A DNA stretch of 64,000 bases from Phytophthora quininea. Its lineage: Eukaryota > Oomycota > Peronosporomycetes > Peronosporales > Peronosporaceae. The translations under genes and the position numbers were made by a program. The DNA lies in NCBI GenBank assembly GCA_011947345.1, contig JAAVTG010000618.1:62001-126000 (forward strand), read 5' to 3'. Below the pieces are notes generated by a model. The model saw nothing but the letters and a program-made list of their open reading frames with translations, was not told where the DNA came from and ran no database searches. Each line of letters starts with the position of its first letter. Position 1 is the stretch's first letter. Below, piece by piece: positions 1 to 11,619 of the stretch.

Positions 1-1589
1 TTGATTTTTGATCGCTTTGCCACATCGAGTGCTTTCTCCATAACGTCTCGAGACCAACCGCTCCTACTTTCGATGAATTTCTTTGCTCCGCCTTGTCCAT
101 AGCGAGATGTTGCAATCAGTTCCTCACTTTTCAAAGCTTAGATGAGAGTTGTCCATCAGAAATGTCACCAGGGCATATCTCTTCGCCTTGACCGCATGGA
201 CAAAAACCTCGCGAATCGTCAAAGCTGAGGCGTTCTGGTCTGCACGCGTAAATAATCTTCACGACGGGGGGAGGGAGGGGGCTGCTCTGGCTGCCACTGT
301 TAGAAGTAGCTCCCGTAGTGCTGGTGACGATGACAGAGGATCGTCACGAAGTAGACTGGCGCACCGAGATCAAGAGTGATGGTAGAAAAGGCAACTGGTG
401 CTAGGCCAGTCAGTCCAAGATTTACTTTGAAAGTAACAAGTTATCTGTGTGAGTCTAGTCGTGCAGCTTCTAACAGCCACAACGAAAGCATTCGTGATCA
501 CTTCGAGAGAAATACAATTCTTGCTCAGCAGACACTCTTCGATATCGAGATGACCACGCTTGGCTGCCTTCGTGAAAGCTTGTTCAGCTATTTCTATGAT
601 CAAAACCAGTCACTATCTCCACAATCTTGGCGTTGCCATTCCTCATAGCAAATTCCAAGACTTCATGCACTGGGAATACGACCCGCAGTGTGCAAAACTT
701 TAATCAATTCGAGCTTGTCTCGGTCTACTGCAAGCTGCACAGTGTCGACCACCATCTCAATCGAGATACAGCTTTCTTCGCAAAAAGCTTTGATAGCTTT
801 AATTCGGTCTGTAACACCCGCAGAAAAAAGGTCGGGGCTCATTATATACTGCAGCTGGAAAGAGTTTGGTGACAGAATCAGCGGCTGTCTGCCCCAACTT
901 GAGAAGGAGCCCGATGATATCGCTACTTATCGTGCTGCAAAAGGCTTCTTCCAAATATTGTGGAGGAATATCTCGCTTTTGAAAAGGAAACGTCGATCTT
1001 CCCAAACTCCGCAGCTTCCACAAAAACTGTGTTGAGCACGTGCGGTGGGAAGTTTCTAGCATCGAACAAGAACTCCACTATACCAACTTCCGTCGCTGCT
1101 GTCTCAAAAGGCTTCATAGCCTGATGCCAGGTCGCTCAGTTGGTTGAAATGGAGATGTTTCACTGCGTCCATGTAGCTAGCACCCGTCAGACACGCCTGC
1201 AAACCCGCGGGTACTCCGATTGGGAGGGTGTACTCTGGAAAGTGTTGCCACATGAGTTTGACGATGGCATCCTGGCGCTCAGCTACCGCTTCAGCGACGT
1301 ATTTGGCATAATATTTCCAAAGGAAAAGCTGGGGATCTAGCAGCCCCTCCACGATCCCCACGTACCCGCCGCGAAGGGCAGCAGAGAGCACAGAGCTCTG
1401 CAAAGAGCAGCCCCGAAATCTCGACGTCCCCGAGTCTCTAGCACAGTCGCAACAGCGAATTTCACTGCAAGCAGGTGGCCATGAACTAAATAAAAGTTGG
1501 CGGTTGAATTTCACAATAGTGCCGTCACTCGAGCGGGGATTTCTAGAATTCGAGATGTTCATTCCAGATTGTTTGTGCAAAAAGGCCAA
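1..1589 (-). pseudogene. Ankyrin-like repeat protein, broken, extends past left edge (Ank1)
   Basis: Reading the minus strand, successive frames encode degenerate ankyrin-type helix pairs. Around 1104-1400 is a unit with GGYVGIVEGLLDP followed by LFLWKYYAKYVAEAVAERQ; further units lie near 690-800 (FCEESCISIEMVVDTVQLAV), 520-600 (AAKRGHLDIEECLL) and 1-280 (FVHAVKAKRYALVTFLMDN). The units change frame at least four times, so no single protein is possible. The pattern 'residue block - AV..G.L.VV..LL - FLW.YA..FA.AVAE' recurs at 50764-51433 and 54571-55466, which marks a local family. Function is unknown beyond protein-protein interaction expected of ankyrin repeats. The N-terminus would be at the right end. 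Confidence 0.6.
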
Positions 1590-1702
1590 TCATGCTCATG
1601 TCAACGATCTCTTCCTGCTCAAGCACTTCAAGCAGCTTCATTATCCAATTCCCTACGTGACACACAAGTCAAAACCACCAAAAACACAAACTGCCTACTG
1701 CA

Positions 1703-2761
1703 ATGGAAGCGCAGACGACCCACGAGAGGCAGCGCCTGGCCGCTATCGACGCCAAGGTCAAGGACGTGCAGGACAAACTCGAGACGCGGCTGCCGGCTCA
1801 GCGCCAGCACCTGGCGGCGCTCGTGTGCGGCGCCAAGTGGCGACTTCGGACGCTGCAACTTGAAAATGGAGATGCCTACGAGGCTGCCAAGAAGGTGCGC
1901 ACCGAGCTTGGCGCCTTCGACTACCGCGTCAAGGAGCAGGCGGAGCTGCTGACCCGCTACCTGCTGGAGTTGGACGACATTCTGAGCTACGGAGACAGCG
2001 ATATCAAGACGAGCAGGAAGGCGCTGGTCGTGTTCATCCAGCATCTACTGACGCAGGCGGACGCCTTCAAGGAACGCAGCGCCAAGCTTAAACAGTTTGG
2101 TGAGAGGCTCATGAGTCCGTTCCTGGCTCAAATGCCAACGACTCCTGCTACTCCTCGTAGAGAGTGGCAATGAATCCGACGATCTTCATGTAAAGGCGCT
2201 CTTTGAAGAGGAAGAGAGCAGTGAAGACGAGGAGATGGAGGAGGAGAAGGAGACTGCTGATGAGCCCATGGAGACTGAAGCTCAACAAGAAGAGGAGGAA
2301 GAGGAAGAGCCTGAAGAAGAGGAGGAGGACGAAGATGAGGTTCCTATTCAGAAACAGTCTGCCAATGTGGTGGACATTGACGTGAACTCGCTTCCTGTGT
2401 GGCGGCCCTACTACCAGCTGCAGCGTCGTCAGGACGGCATCTACCTCCTCGCACGTCTCAACAGCACCGACCCGAACAACGTCCGTGTCCAGTTGAACGA
2501 CCAGACGGGAGTGCTACGTATCAACGGCTTCCGCCTGCCGACCCAAAAGGACATTATTATGTCGCGACTCAGCGGCTCCCCACCTTCGGTCGCTTCGAGA
2601 TCGTCGAGCAGTTCCCACGCAACATGCTCAACATGGACGAAGCAACGCAGCAAATGTTCGAGAACGGCACCCTGCTGATCCGCATGCCATACTACGTGCG
2701 GAATCTACGGAGATATCGCCAGCCGTCAATGTTCCAACCGCAGGAATGCTTTGTCTGGTAG
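1703..2761 (+). CDS. BAG-domain plus Hsp20/alpha-crystallin-like co-chaperone
   Basis: The first exon (1703-2099) encodes a helical N-terminus ending in a BAG-like segment: YLLELDDILSYGDSDIK, then SRKALVVFIQHLL. BAG domains bind the Hsp70 ATPase domain and act as nucleotide-exchange factors. A 61-nt GTGAG...GTAG intron (2100-2160) joins frame 2 to frame 3 exactly. The second exon has a Glu-rich linker (about 2200-2345) and then an Hsp20-like beta sandwich: VWRPYYQLQRRQDGIYLLAR, VRVQLNDQTGVLRING, RFEIVEQFPRNML and NGTLLIRMPYYV. One frameshift falls near 2575-2585 at a run of C (ctcccc), inside the beta sandwich; it may be a base-call error or a real lesion. Both domain assignments are by pattern only. 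Start chosen at the first ATG before the helical domain. Confidence 0.7.
2100..2160 (+). other. Intron in BAG/Hsp20-like gene
   Basis: GTGAG at the 5' end, CTCGTAG at the 3' end, 61 nt. Removing it connects the BAG-like ORF to the acidic linker in frame (codon split g|ag). Without splicing the first ORF stops at 2173. Confidence 0.7.
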
Positions 2762-3156
2762 AGCGCAGCCGACCATGAGCGCAGCATGCAAACTTCAGCA
2801 GAACACAACTTGTGTTTTCAAACAAACATAATATATTATATTCACCATGAGTGGATCATTCATTCTACTTTGTTTCTACTTGAACGTGTCGACTGCACTG
2901 TGAATACACAAAACGGCCGAGATGGAGACAAAGACAATGCGAAGATAGTCGACTGGTGCTTCAGTCTTTTCATGCCCTCCAACGTTTGTCGTTGGCGCAG
3001 GCAGTGTGAAGCTTCGTCAACTGCAGCACGATATACGTCGAGTTCCACTGCAAACTGTTCATCCGCCGATATGATCACATCGACCAGCACGAATTGACTG
3101 TGCCAACTTTGCTGTTTGTGCGAACACGCCCTATTCATAGTCGCGTTATCGCTCCG
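2762..3156. other. Intergenic, no gene supported
   Basis: AT-rich spacer between the co-chaperone gene and membrane paralogue A. Open frames on both strands (for example 2786-3097 plus and 2860-3138 minus) show no domain, signal peptide or family resemblance. An ATG at 3094 is in frame with paralogue A, but the paralogues start at the equivalent of 3157. Confidence 0.5.
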
Positions 3157-4900
3157 ATGTTGGCGGCCAAGCTCATCCAGCTATGGGAAATGCTGCAGAT
3201 CGAGCTCCACGGGAGCTACTCTCCTCTCCGAGTGGTGGGCTTGACCAAGTTTTCCAACGAGTCGAGCTGGCTTCGTGTGTTTGGGATTGTGTTCGCCACT
3301 CCAATGCCGTGTTTATTCTTCACCGTCATTACAGATACGTTCCCGCTAGGCAAACCCACCGACGGCTTGAAGGCCAACTCGGTGTTTTTCGTAAGAGAGT
3401 TCTTTGCGTTCCTGGTCTTTACGTTCATCTCGATCCACCAGTACCGGACTGGAGTGCCCATTTTGCCTTACCCTCTTCGAGCAGCTATCAGAGACACAGT
3501 TGTCGTTGCAGCTTTGACGGTCGCAGTTATCTACGGGTTGAGCTCTGCTATTGGCTTCCCTCTTCCGTTTATGATGGTGGCGTCTTCTCCGGCATGGCTG
3601 TCGTTTACGTCGATCGCGTTTGTTATTCAGTGGGCGAGGAAAATTCATACTCCTGGTGCGAAAGAGATGATTATCGACATGATCAAGATGTGGATGTTCA
3701 ATCTGCTGTTGGCGTGTATCTACCCCGTGTACTTGTTCACCTTCAAGACTCTTAAAGGCAAAGGACAAACGGCCTTTGCGTTGTTGCTGCCGGTGATGAA
3801 GTTGTGTCTAAGGAACCTATTCGCTCGCGTGGTGGTGAATTTCAAAGACGAATTGCCAGTCATGATCGTGCTCAACGTCGAGCTGTTCAACTCGCTATTC
3901 GTGTCCTACTGCATGCAGAGTTCGCCATCGATCTGGACGTCGCTCGAGATCGTGTTTGCAGACTCAGTGGTGATGGCCATCTCGCTGAGGGACCTCAAGT
4001 TTGCACGGCATGGCTTGGAGGAGTTGGAACGGGAAATCGACGAGATGTACGCGAGAAAGAGCTCCGGAAGACACATGTCAGGAACGCTGGAGCGAGTCAG
4101 TACGTTCCTGCTAAAGAGTGGCGACCCGAGACCTACACCAATTACGACGTTTATTGAGAAAAAGTTGTCAAGCCTGCCACGATCGGACCGACGATTTTGA
4201 AAGGTAAAATGACAAAGACTGCGCCAGCGCCAAAGCTCAACCAGACGCGGCTCCATCGGTTAGAAGTAGCTAAGAGGAGACTGAGCGATGATGACGTCGA
4301 ACTCACGCACAGTTCGTCGCCGAGTGTTCCCGTTCTGGTGCGGTATTCACGCATGGTTCGACAGCTTCTGTACATGGCGGAGTTCATGATCTTGCTCAAC
4401 TATATCGAAGTGATCATCCCAATTATTTTCTGTAAGTATGGTAAGCATTGTTTTGAAAAGGTAATCGTTGCTAAATTTTCGTTTTTTTACTTGATGACAG
4501 CGACCTACATGCTCGCCTCGTTCCATTTGCCCAACCGCGACTACTACTACGAATTCGATGGAAAGGATCAATCCGATTTGTTCAAGACGCTGCAGAATGT
4601 GATGGTCTATGGGGTCCTGCAGCTCGTCTCTTTCTTATTGTTGATTGCCATGTTGCAACACATGCTGGGGTCTCGCCGATCCGCCAGCTCGCCTTCGTGC
4701 TCTACAAAGAGGTGACGTGGGTGCAGATTTTCCTGGTTTTCTGGCTTCTCTACAATGCGCAGGGATCACTGCAACATGCCGGTCGGTACACTACTAAAGT
4801 AATTTGTGTTACCTAGATCTAACTTTTCTAGGGTTCTGTAGGTTTCGACTACACATTTCAATTTGCTTGGCTGCACGAAGAACAGGAAAGAGCGACCTAA
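3157..4900 (+). CDS. Multi-pass membrane protein, paralogue A (oomycete family of unknown function)
   Basis: About ten hydrophobic segments. The N-terminal block begins with a short helix (LIQLWEMLQIELHGSYSP) and includes WLRVFGIVFATPMPC, IHQYRTGVPILPYPLRAAIR, MKLCLRNLFARVVV and FVSYCMQSSPSIWTSL; after a charged, variable linker come YMAEFMILLNYIEVIIP, LQLVSFLLL, IRQLAFVL and WVQIFLVFWLLYNAQGSL. Introns at 4432-4500 and 4782-4841 are supported by copies B and C. The C-terminus ends FAWLHEEQERAT. Frameshifts occur at about 4160 (run of A in gagaaaaag) and about 4670 (ctggggtctcg), so it is either mildly broken or carries sequencing errors. The start at 3157 is preferred to 3094 because the paralogues begin with the same short N-terminus. 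Function unknown; the conserved R-[DN]-LFARV and SYCMQS motifs are good family markers. Confidence 0.75.
4432..4500 (+). other. Intron 1 of membrane paralogue A
   Basis: GTAAGTATGG...GATGACAG, 69 nt (a multiple of three, so the frame stays open through it). The same position carries an intron in paralogues B (16548-16609) and C (24348-24405). Confidence 0.75.
4782..4841 (+). other. Intron 2 of membrane paralogue A
   Basis: GTCGGTAC...CTGTAG, 60 nt, with a CTAAC branch-point-like motif 21 nt before the 3' end. It splits a glycine codon, as does the matching intron at 18080-18135 in paralogue B. Confidence 0.7.
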
Positions 4901-6155
4901 TGATTGCAAAACTGAAGAGAGGGCTAGTTTTTAATTTTTTTTTAAAAATCCGTGGGTTGTAAAGCGGCAATTCGTCTTTGTCATGGCAAAAATACCTCAA
5001 CTGTCCAACAATGAGGTCGATTCAAACCATCGTTTCGGATCTGTGGGAATCGGCACAGGTGGAGCTACACGAGACGTATTCAGTGGATCGTGTCTTGGCT
5101 CTGAACAAATACTCGCGTGGAACCAGTTGGCTGCGCATTATCGCGATTCTGGTGGCGACTCCGTTGCCCTGCCTGGTCGTCTCCGTGCTGATCGACGCAG
5201 TTCCTCTGGCCGACCCAAACGACGGGCTATCGGCAAACAAAACATTCTTCCTGAGGGACTTTTACACTGATGTGGTCATCACTTTCTTAAGTATTCACCA
5301 ATTTCGGATGGTTGTGCCAATTCTTCCTTACCCATTGAGATCAACCATTCGAGACGCGATTTTAGTTGCAGCGTTTACGGTTGGATTCGCCTACGGAATT
5401 TGTGTGAAAGTCGGCTTTCCTTTGTCATTCTCTTTTTGGTGGTCGTTCCAGTGTGGCTCACATTTCTTTCGGGTGCGCTGGGTGTGCAGTGGGCCAAGCA
5501 TATTTTGAAAACGCCCGGAGCTGTGGTGATGATGGTCGTTGATTGAATAAAGTTTCTATATGCGACTTCTTCCTCGCCTCAATGTATTCCGTTTACCTGT
5601 ACGTCTTCAAGTCTTTGTCTGTAGTGGAGCAAACCAAGTTTGCGCTGTTGTTATTAGTGATGAAGTTGTGCATGAGGAACCTGTTTGCCAGAGTGGCGGT
5701 CCACTTGCGTGACGAGCGACCAGCGGTCGTGGTCTTCAACGCCGAGTTCTTCAACCCGATCTTCATTTCCTACTGCATGCAAAGTGCTCCGCCGTTTTGG
5801 ACGTCGCTGGTGATGACGTTCTTTGATCTGGTGACAACGGCGATTTCACTTCGAGACCTTATCTTGCTCGATCCGGATTAAACTACTTGGAGCAGCAAGT
5901 TGACCAGGAGCAGCAAAGTATCTGCTGGAGCTCTCGACACACTATCGCTTCTGGAAGATATGCGGCGACAACCCTAAAACGGACGAGCACACTACTGCAG
6001 CAAATGCACACAAAGACTTCGAGAAGCATAACCTTATTAAAATCCGCATCAGCACACCACGAATCAATAATTGATGGAGATACGATGGATATCACTGAGA
6101 AGAAGAAATTCATCAACCGTTTCGCTGCTGTGGTCATGCCTAAAATACATGTGGC

Positions 6156-6163
6156 GACTCAAT
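6156..6163. repeat. hAT target-site duplication, left copy (gactcaat)
   Basis: Eight bases identical to 12750-12757, flanking the 13-bp terminal inverted repeats of the hAT element. Eight bp is the hAT-typical duplication. Confidence 0.95.
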
Positions 6164-6180
6164 TAGAGTTGGGTAACAAA

Positions 6181-6297
6181 TAATCCAATCGATTTATCTA
6201 TCGGATCTGATCCGATCACAATCGTTTCAAGTCGGATTGTGTTTGAATCGGATCAAAAATTGATCCGATCCGATCCAATCCGATCCGATCGGATTGG
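6181..6297. repeat. hAT subterminal repeats, left
   Basis: At least eight near-copies of ATCCGATC in both orientations within about 115 bp next to the left terminal repeat. Clusters like this usually bind hAT transposase. Matched by a similar zone at 12625-12735. Confidence 0.7.
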
Positions 6298-6449
6298 AGG
6301 GCGATAGAAAGCTATTAGGTAAAACATAGCAAAATTTCTACCAGTTAAAATGTCTCCGGGGCCGCTAGAGGACTCGATCTCGATGATATCCTGTCTTGAG
6401 CGATACCCCTATCGTACAACGCGGGGAGCATCTGCTGCTACCTGTTGGC

Positions 6450-8324
6450 CGACTAGAAGACGACGGTGAGCCCCGTGGTGCCGACGGCTGTGCACGCCGC
6501 CCACAAGAACTACACGACCCACGTGCTGCCGATCCTGTTCGACGGCCTGGACCGCTCCAAGAAGTGGCAGATGAAGAAGGGTGCGCTGGACCTGATCGTC
6601 GAGTGCCCGAACCATGCCTGCCGGACATCATCCCTCAGGTAACGGAGTGCATGTGGGACACCTGCAAGGAGATCAAGGAGGCCGCCAAGGAGACGATGAC
6701 CAAGGTTTGCAACGTGGTGGGCAACCAGGACATTGAGTCCTGCATCCCGGCGCTGGTGAGCTGCCTGGCGAACCCGACGGAGGTGCGCGAGTGCACGCAC
6801 AAGCTGGCGTCGACGACGTTCGTCAAGACGGTGGAGGCGCCCGCCCTAGCCATCATGGAGCCGCTGCTGCAGCGCGCGCTGAAGGAGGGCAAGACGGCTG
6901 TGAAGCGCCAGGCCGCCGTCATCATCGACAACATGTGCAAGCTGGTGGACGACCCGCCGAGGCGCAGCTGTTCATCCCGAAGCTGCTGCCGGGCCTCAAG
7001 AAGGTGATCGAGACCCAGGCCGACCTGGAGTGCTGTGAGATCGCCACCCGCGCCCACAAAAACGCTGTTCGTGGCTGGTGGTTCCATGGAGGTGTCGGAG
7101 GACGAGCTGAAGGTGGACTACGCCAACGTCCACAAGGTGGTGGTGGAGTCGATCGCGGCCGCCCCCGCCGCCGTGAGGACTGGCATCGACTCGTTCACGG
7201 TGGACTTCGTGACGCGCGTCTGCTTCTTCCTGGTGGCTGCTCGCAACTTTAACAAGACGATCTTCGAGAAGCAGATGACGGCTACTTCAAGGCGGTCATG
7301 AAGGCGGACGACATCAAGCCGCTGGTCAACGAGATCCGCGACCGCTGCTTCAAGGAGAACAAGAGCATCTTCATCGAGGACGTGGACTGCGACGAGGACA
7401 TCCCGGGCCTGTACATCTGCGAGTTCTTGCTCGCCTACGGTGGTATGACCTGCTCAACAACGCCCGTCTCCGCCTGAAGCGCGGCCACCGCTACGGTTTG
7501 TGCGGCCCTAACGGTTGCGGTAAGTCTACGCTAATGCGCGCCATTGCCAACGGCCAGCTGGACGGCTTCCCTTCGAAGGACGAGCTGAAGACGGTGTTCG
7601 TGGAGCACAACCTGCAGGCGTCGGAGGTCGAGCTGTCGGTAGTGGACTTCATCCTTGCGGATGAGGACCTGAAGGTGACCCCGCGCCAGGAGGTCGTGAA
7701 ATCGCTGTCGAGCGTCGGCTTCACGCCGGAGATGCAGGCCGAGGCCGTGGCCACGCTGTCGGGTGGTTGCAAGATGAAACTGGAGCTGGCCTGCGCTATG
7801 TTTCAGAAGGCCGACATCCTGCTGCTTGATGAGCCGACGAACCACTTGGACGTGAAAAACGTTGCGTGGCTGGAGATCTACCTGTTGAACTGCCGTACGT
7901 GGCGAGCATCATGGTGTACTCTGGTTTCCTGGGCACGGTGTGCACGAACATCATTCACTACGAACGCGCAAGCTGAAGATCTACAAGGGCAACTTGTCGA
8001 AGTTCGTTGGAGATGAAGCTGGAGGTCAAGACATACTACGAGCTGGAGGCTGCGACGTTCAAGTTCACGTTCCCAGAGCCGAGTTTCCTTGCCGACATCA
8101 AGAACGAGGGTACGCCCATCATTCGTCTGACGAACTGCTTGTACAAGTACCCTAGCACGGACAAGCCGTCGATCAGCAACATCTCTGTGACGTGCGCTAT
8201 GACCAGCCGTATCGCCGTGCTCGGCCCGAAGGGTGCCAGTAAGTCTACGATGATCAAGATGCTGACGGGCGAAGATCGCCGACGGCCGCGAAAACGGCAC
8301 ATCTGCTACTGGACCAATGACTAG
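6450..8324 (+). pseudogene. Translation elongation factor 3 (eEF3-type ABCF ATPase) fragment inside the hAT
   Basis: HEAT-repeat-like region about 6460-7100 (CLPDIIPQVTECMWDTCKEI, SCIPALVSCLANPTEVREC, MEPLLQRALKEG, then AQLFIPKLLPGLKKVIETQA). A linker/helical region follows to about 7470, then the first ABC domain: Walker [10 protein letters not shown] (about 7506-7532), signature [12 protein letters not shown], Walker [13 protein letters not shown]. The second ABC domain begins about 8010 and stops soon after an altered Walker A, GPKGASKST. Frames change at least six times. eEF3 helps release deacyl-tRNA at the ribosomal E site in fungi, oomycetes and relatives. Base composition is strikingly GC-rich with strong third-position bias, as expected of a highly expressed gene and unlike the surrounding transposon. 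It lacks the true N- and C-termini, so it is a captured fragment, not a host gene. Confidence 0.85.
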
Positions 8325-8355
8325 CTAAACAGCATCATAATGAAGTGAACCGCTG

Positions 8356-11341
8356 CTAGTAATTGAAAAAATGAATGATGGAAGGAGCTTCTGCTTCTGT
8401 ATTACCAGCGAAGGTCGACAGGATCAGCATGGACATCACCGGAGGTTGCATTGAATCAAGAAATGCTTGCAACTCCAACATGGCTGAGGTGGCATCGTCC
8501 TTAAGTCGAGCGCGTCGTTTGGTGATTGTAGTTCCTGATGCAGAAAATGCTTGTTCGCTAGGCACTGAGGTTGCCATTACAGCAAGATAATCTCGTGCCA
8601 TCATCTGTACACGCGGGAACGACGACGCTTCATCTCTCATCCATCGGCATACGTTTCTGCTTGGTGTAGTGACATGGGTGTCATTGCGAGAACCGATCCG
8701 TCAGCGGGGAAGACGTGAGCCGCGGCACCGTTGTCATCAGCAGCCGCAGCAGCTTGAAGCTGGCGGTACAGCAGACAGAAGGCGGCGAGGACGACTAAGC
8801 GGACGGCGGCATGGACGAGTAGCGGACGACAGCGAGGGTGACGACAGCGGCATGACCAAGACGACAGCAGCACGACCAAGACAATAGCAGCACGCAAGAG
8901 GACAACGCTGGCAGCAGCCAGGCCGAAGACCAAGTCAAGCAAGAGAAGGCGACGACTACCCAATCGAGCTAGGACGGCGTAACGAACGCCGCGAGCAGGC
9001 GTCTACGGAAAGATCGCAGGAAGGCGAAGAGCCACGCGCTATCGGATGCATGTGTAAGTAGGAGGCAGTCTAAGATTCGAGCTGTAGCGAGTAGGTGCCG
9101 GTTTGGTGCCGTCGCGGAATATATTCAAGTTACTAGACGACGACTATTCGCAGCCGCGGCGACGACTGACGCGAAGATCGAGCCACCGCCAAAAGAGAGG
9201 ACCAGCACGGTAGTCTAGCCCGTGAGGGAGGGTGACACAGTAGTAGTAGCCTGGTATTGCTTGCGGCAGTAGCCACCATCGGGTACCCGAGCCAGCTCCG
9301 GCGGTAGATTAGCCCGCACGGCCGGCAAGCATAACACCCTTGAAGGACTTCTGGCACGAGGCAACTGGACGTCTACTGCACGGAAAAGGCCTAGATAGCA
9401 GGTTGCATTTTGTGTATTAAGTAGTTGGTGTTATCTAGGTTGGCCACCAGACACCGCCCGAGGCCACGGGCAGGACTGGCGCAGTAGCGCACAGCAGATC
9501 GACGCACAGTTACGTCACCAGCAGCACGAACAGGAGATAAGAGTTACGGCCAGCTTACTGTGTTTTCATGGCCATAGTCGTGTCTTTATGATCAAGCCAC
9601 CTGCTTAACTCACTTGCGAAAGATTCACCAATATCGCGTTCAGGCGTAACCAAGCCAAGGTGTTCATCCATAAGTGAGCCCAAAGCTTCCTCGTCTTCGA
9701 CTTCTTCTTCTTGTTCTTGCGTTTGCATCATCGCTCTAGCGCTTGCTTCTCTTCTCTCGTACTCATACCGATACTGGGATTCGAACTCTGCTTCGACGAT
9801 ACGCTTCGCGTCGGCGATTTCAATGCCAATCTTGACTAGGTGGGACTTAACCCGTGGATCAAGGACGGCAGCAATCTGTGCCTCTCTAGTCTTGACGTGC
9901 GGTATGTACTCGTCAAGCCTCTGTTTGAAGGCGCGCGCAAAGTCTTTCGTATACCAAGAGGCAGCAGTATCTTTCGTCTTGGCCGCGTGTTTCGAGACGA
10001 GGTCAAAAACCAATAACGCGACGCCAAAGGTGGGGTAGTTTTTGCCAGACATCATTGTAGTTGCAGCCTTAATTGGTCTGAGGAACCTTGCGAGCTCCGC
10101 CAAGTACCCCCATGTTGCCTCTGGTATCGACTCAGCGAGCCGATCGCTTGGCCCAATGATGAATTCTTTGTAACCTTCGTGTTTCCCCGAATTCTGCGTT
10201 GAAGCTCTTGAATTGCCTGCTTTAAAGAGCGTGCTGAAGCTAGCATCGTTAGCGTGCTGTTCCATCGCGTCACACAGTCTAGTGCTGGTGCTACAAACGC
10301 TACATCTATAGATGTGCACACTTTTGTAGCGCCTCTAGAAGTGACGGCGAGTCCGATATCTTCTTCAGGATGTCACGGATTATACCCACGCCGTCGTCCA
10401 TTATTGGACATTGTTTGAGACCTTCTTTGACTGCCAGTTGAAACACATGAGCCAGGCAGCGCACTTGAACGACTTTTAAAGGATGCGTAGGGGTCTGTCC
10501 AGGCCCTGAGGGCGGATCAGAAATCCTCAAACCTTCATTGCTAGCAACTTCGCCTTCCAGTTCCTTGTTAATTGCGGTAACCATTGTGTCATTGTTGCTA
10601 GCGTTGTCCGTTGTGATTGTCCACAATTTTGTAACGAGGGACTGATCCATCGCACGGACGGTGTCAAGCAGGTGCTGGGCGAGCCTATTGCCGGAGTGAG
10701 GGTATTCCACTCTCGTAAAGCCGACCATAACAGATCGGATATTCCAGTCGTCGTCAATAAAATGCATGGTGATAACCATGTACCCTTTGTTAGCCGCCGA
10801 AGTCCACATATCGGTGGTAAGTGCAGCACGGCAGTTTGCAACTCCTTGCAGTAATTCACGTCTCACGAGTGCCTTCTCACACGCCCAACGCTCCATAATC
10901 TTTTACGCACAGTCTTGCGCGTCGGTGGCGTGTAGTCCGGATTGAGTGACTCGCAGAAGGAGCGAAACTCATCCTTCTCAACCAAGTTTAATGGGAGTGA
11001 AGATTTCACGATTAAAGCTACCAACTCAGCATCGACAGCATCCTTGTCCAAAGTTCGCTGCTTCACGAGGCGCTCGAAGCCAAAGTCCAGTAAGTCGGGC
11101 TGTCGGGATTTCTTATTGACGCCGCCATAAATTTCTGGGTGCTTCTGTCTGAGATGGCGACGAAATGTAGAGTGCGCGCAAGTACTCCAGTGAGGCCCTG
11201 AGTCAGCAGAACAGAGTAGACAGGTATATGATCCCTTGTTGTTTTCGTGGATATATGTCCAGACATCAGATCTTTTTGTGTTTGCGATCCCTGCGAGGTG
11301 CTAGAAGACATGTTTGTGCTTGAGTTCTCTTGCTCTTCCAT
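8356..11341 (-). pseudogene. hAT transposase, BED zinc finger to dimerisation domain, broken
   Basis: Reading leftwards from 11341: a BED-type zinc finger (about 11150-11280; YTCLLCSAD, then FRRHLRQKHPEIY), a helical region ending RKTVRKRL, then an RNase H-like core with LTTDMWTSAANKGYMVITMH (first catalytic Asp), WTITTDNASNND (second Asp) and RCLAHVFQLAVK. Next come CVTRWNSTLTML (minus, about 10250) and FLRPIKAATTMMSGKNYPTF. The C-terminal hAT dimerisation block lies at 8356-8640 (MARDYLAVMATSVPSEQAFS). Frames change near 10310, 10880 and 11270, and about 0.9 kb of unrelated sequence separates the dimerisation block from the rest. It acts in the nucleus on the element's own ends. Confidence 0.85.
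8655..9548. mobile_element. About 0.9-kb insertion within the hAT transposase gene, no coding capacity seen
   Basis: The transposase core stops at about 9555 and its dimerisation block starts at about 8645. The sequence between has no convincing frame on either strand; it is rich in GACGACAGCAGCA-type purine stretches. A short possible duplication (aaac) flanks it in transposase orientation, but the ends are not clear TG...CA. It may be a solo LTR or a small non-autonomous element. Confidence 0.45.
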
Positions 11342-11619
11342 GTTGTGAAGTGATAGCTCCAGGAGAGGGAGAGAGAGGGGGTGAACGGCTTCGCACTAGC
11401 TCGCAATTGCGAAAATGATTTTGATCGCCGCCAGCGGGAATATGAAGCCCGAGTCTGATCGGATTGTATCCGATTGGATGCGCCGTATTTCATCTCGTCG
11501 CTGGGCTCCGTTAAACGTATGAAAGGCCAAACGACAGACAACTCGCTGATGCCGATCAAAATTGTGCTCTGCTTCCTCCTTTCACCACCAATAACGTCGT
11601 ATCAGCGGCCAGTAGACGT

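Noticed and set aside
149..379. 76-codon plus-strand ORF at the left end
   Set aside because: The minus strand over the same bases reads as ankyrin-like units that continue the neighbouring pseudogene.
2786..3138. Overlapping ORFs on both strands before membrane paralogue A
   Set aside because: No signal peptide, domain or repeat; the paralogues have no such upstream gene.
8669..8963. Plus- and minus-strand ORFs in the 0.9-kb insertion
   Set aside because: Both are short, repetitive and without domains; the frames are explained by GACGAC/GCAGCA-type repeats.
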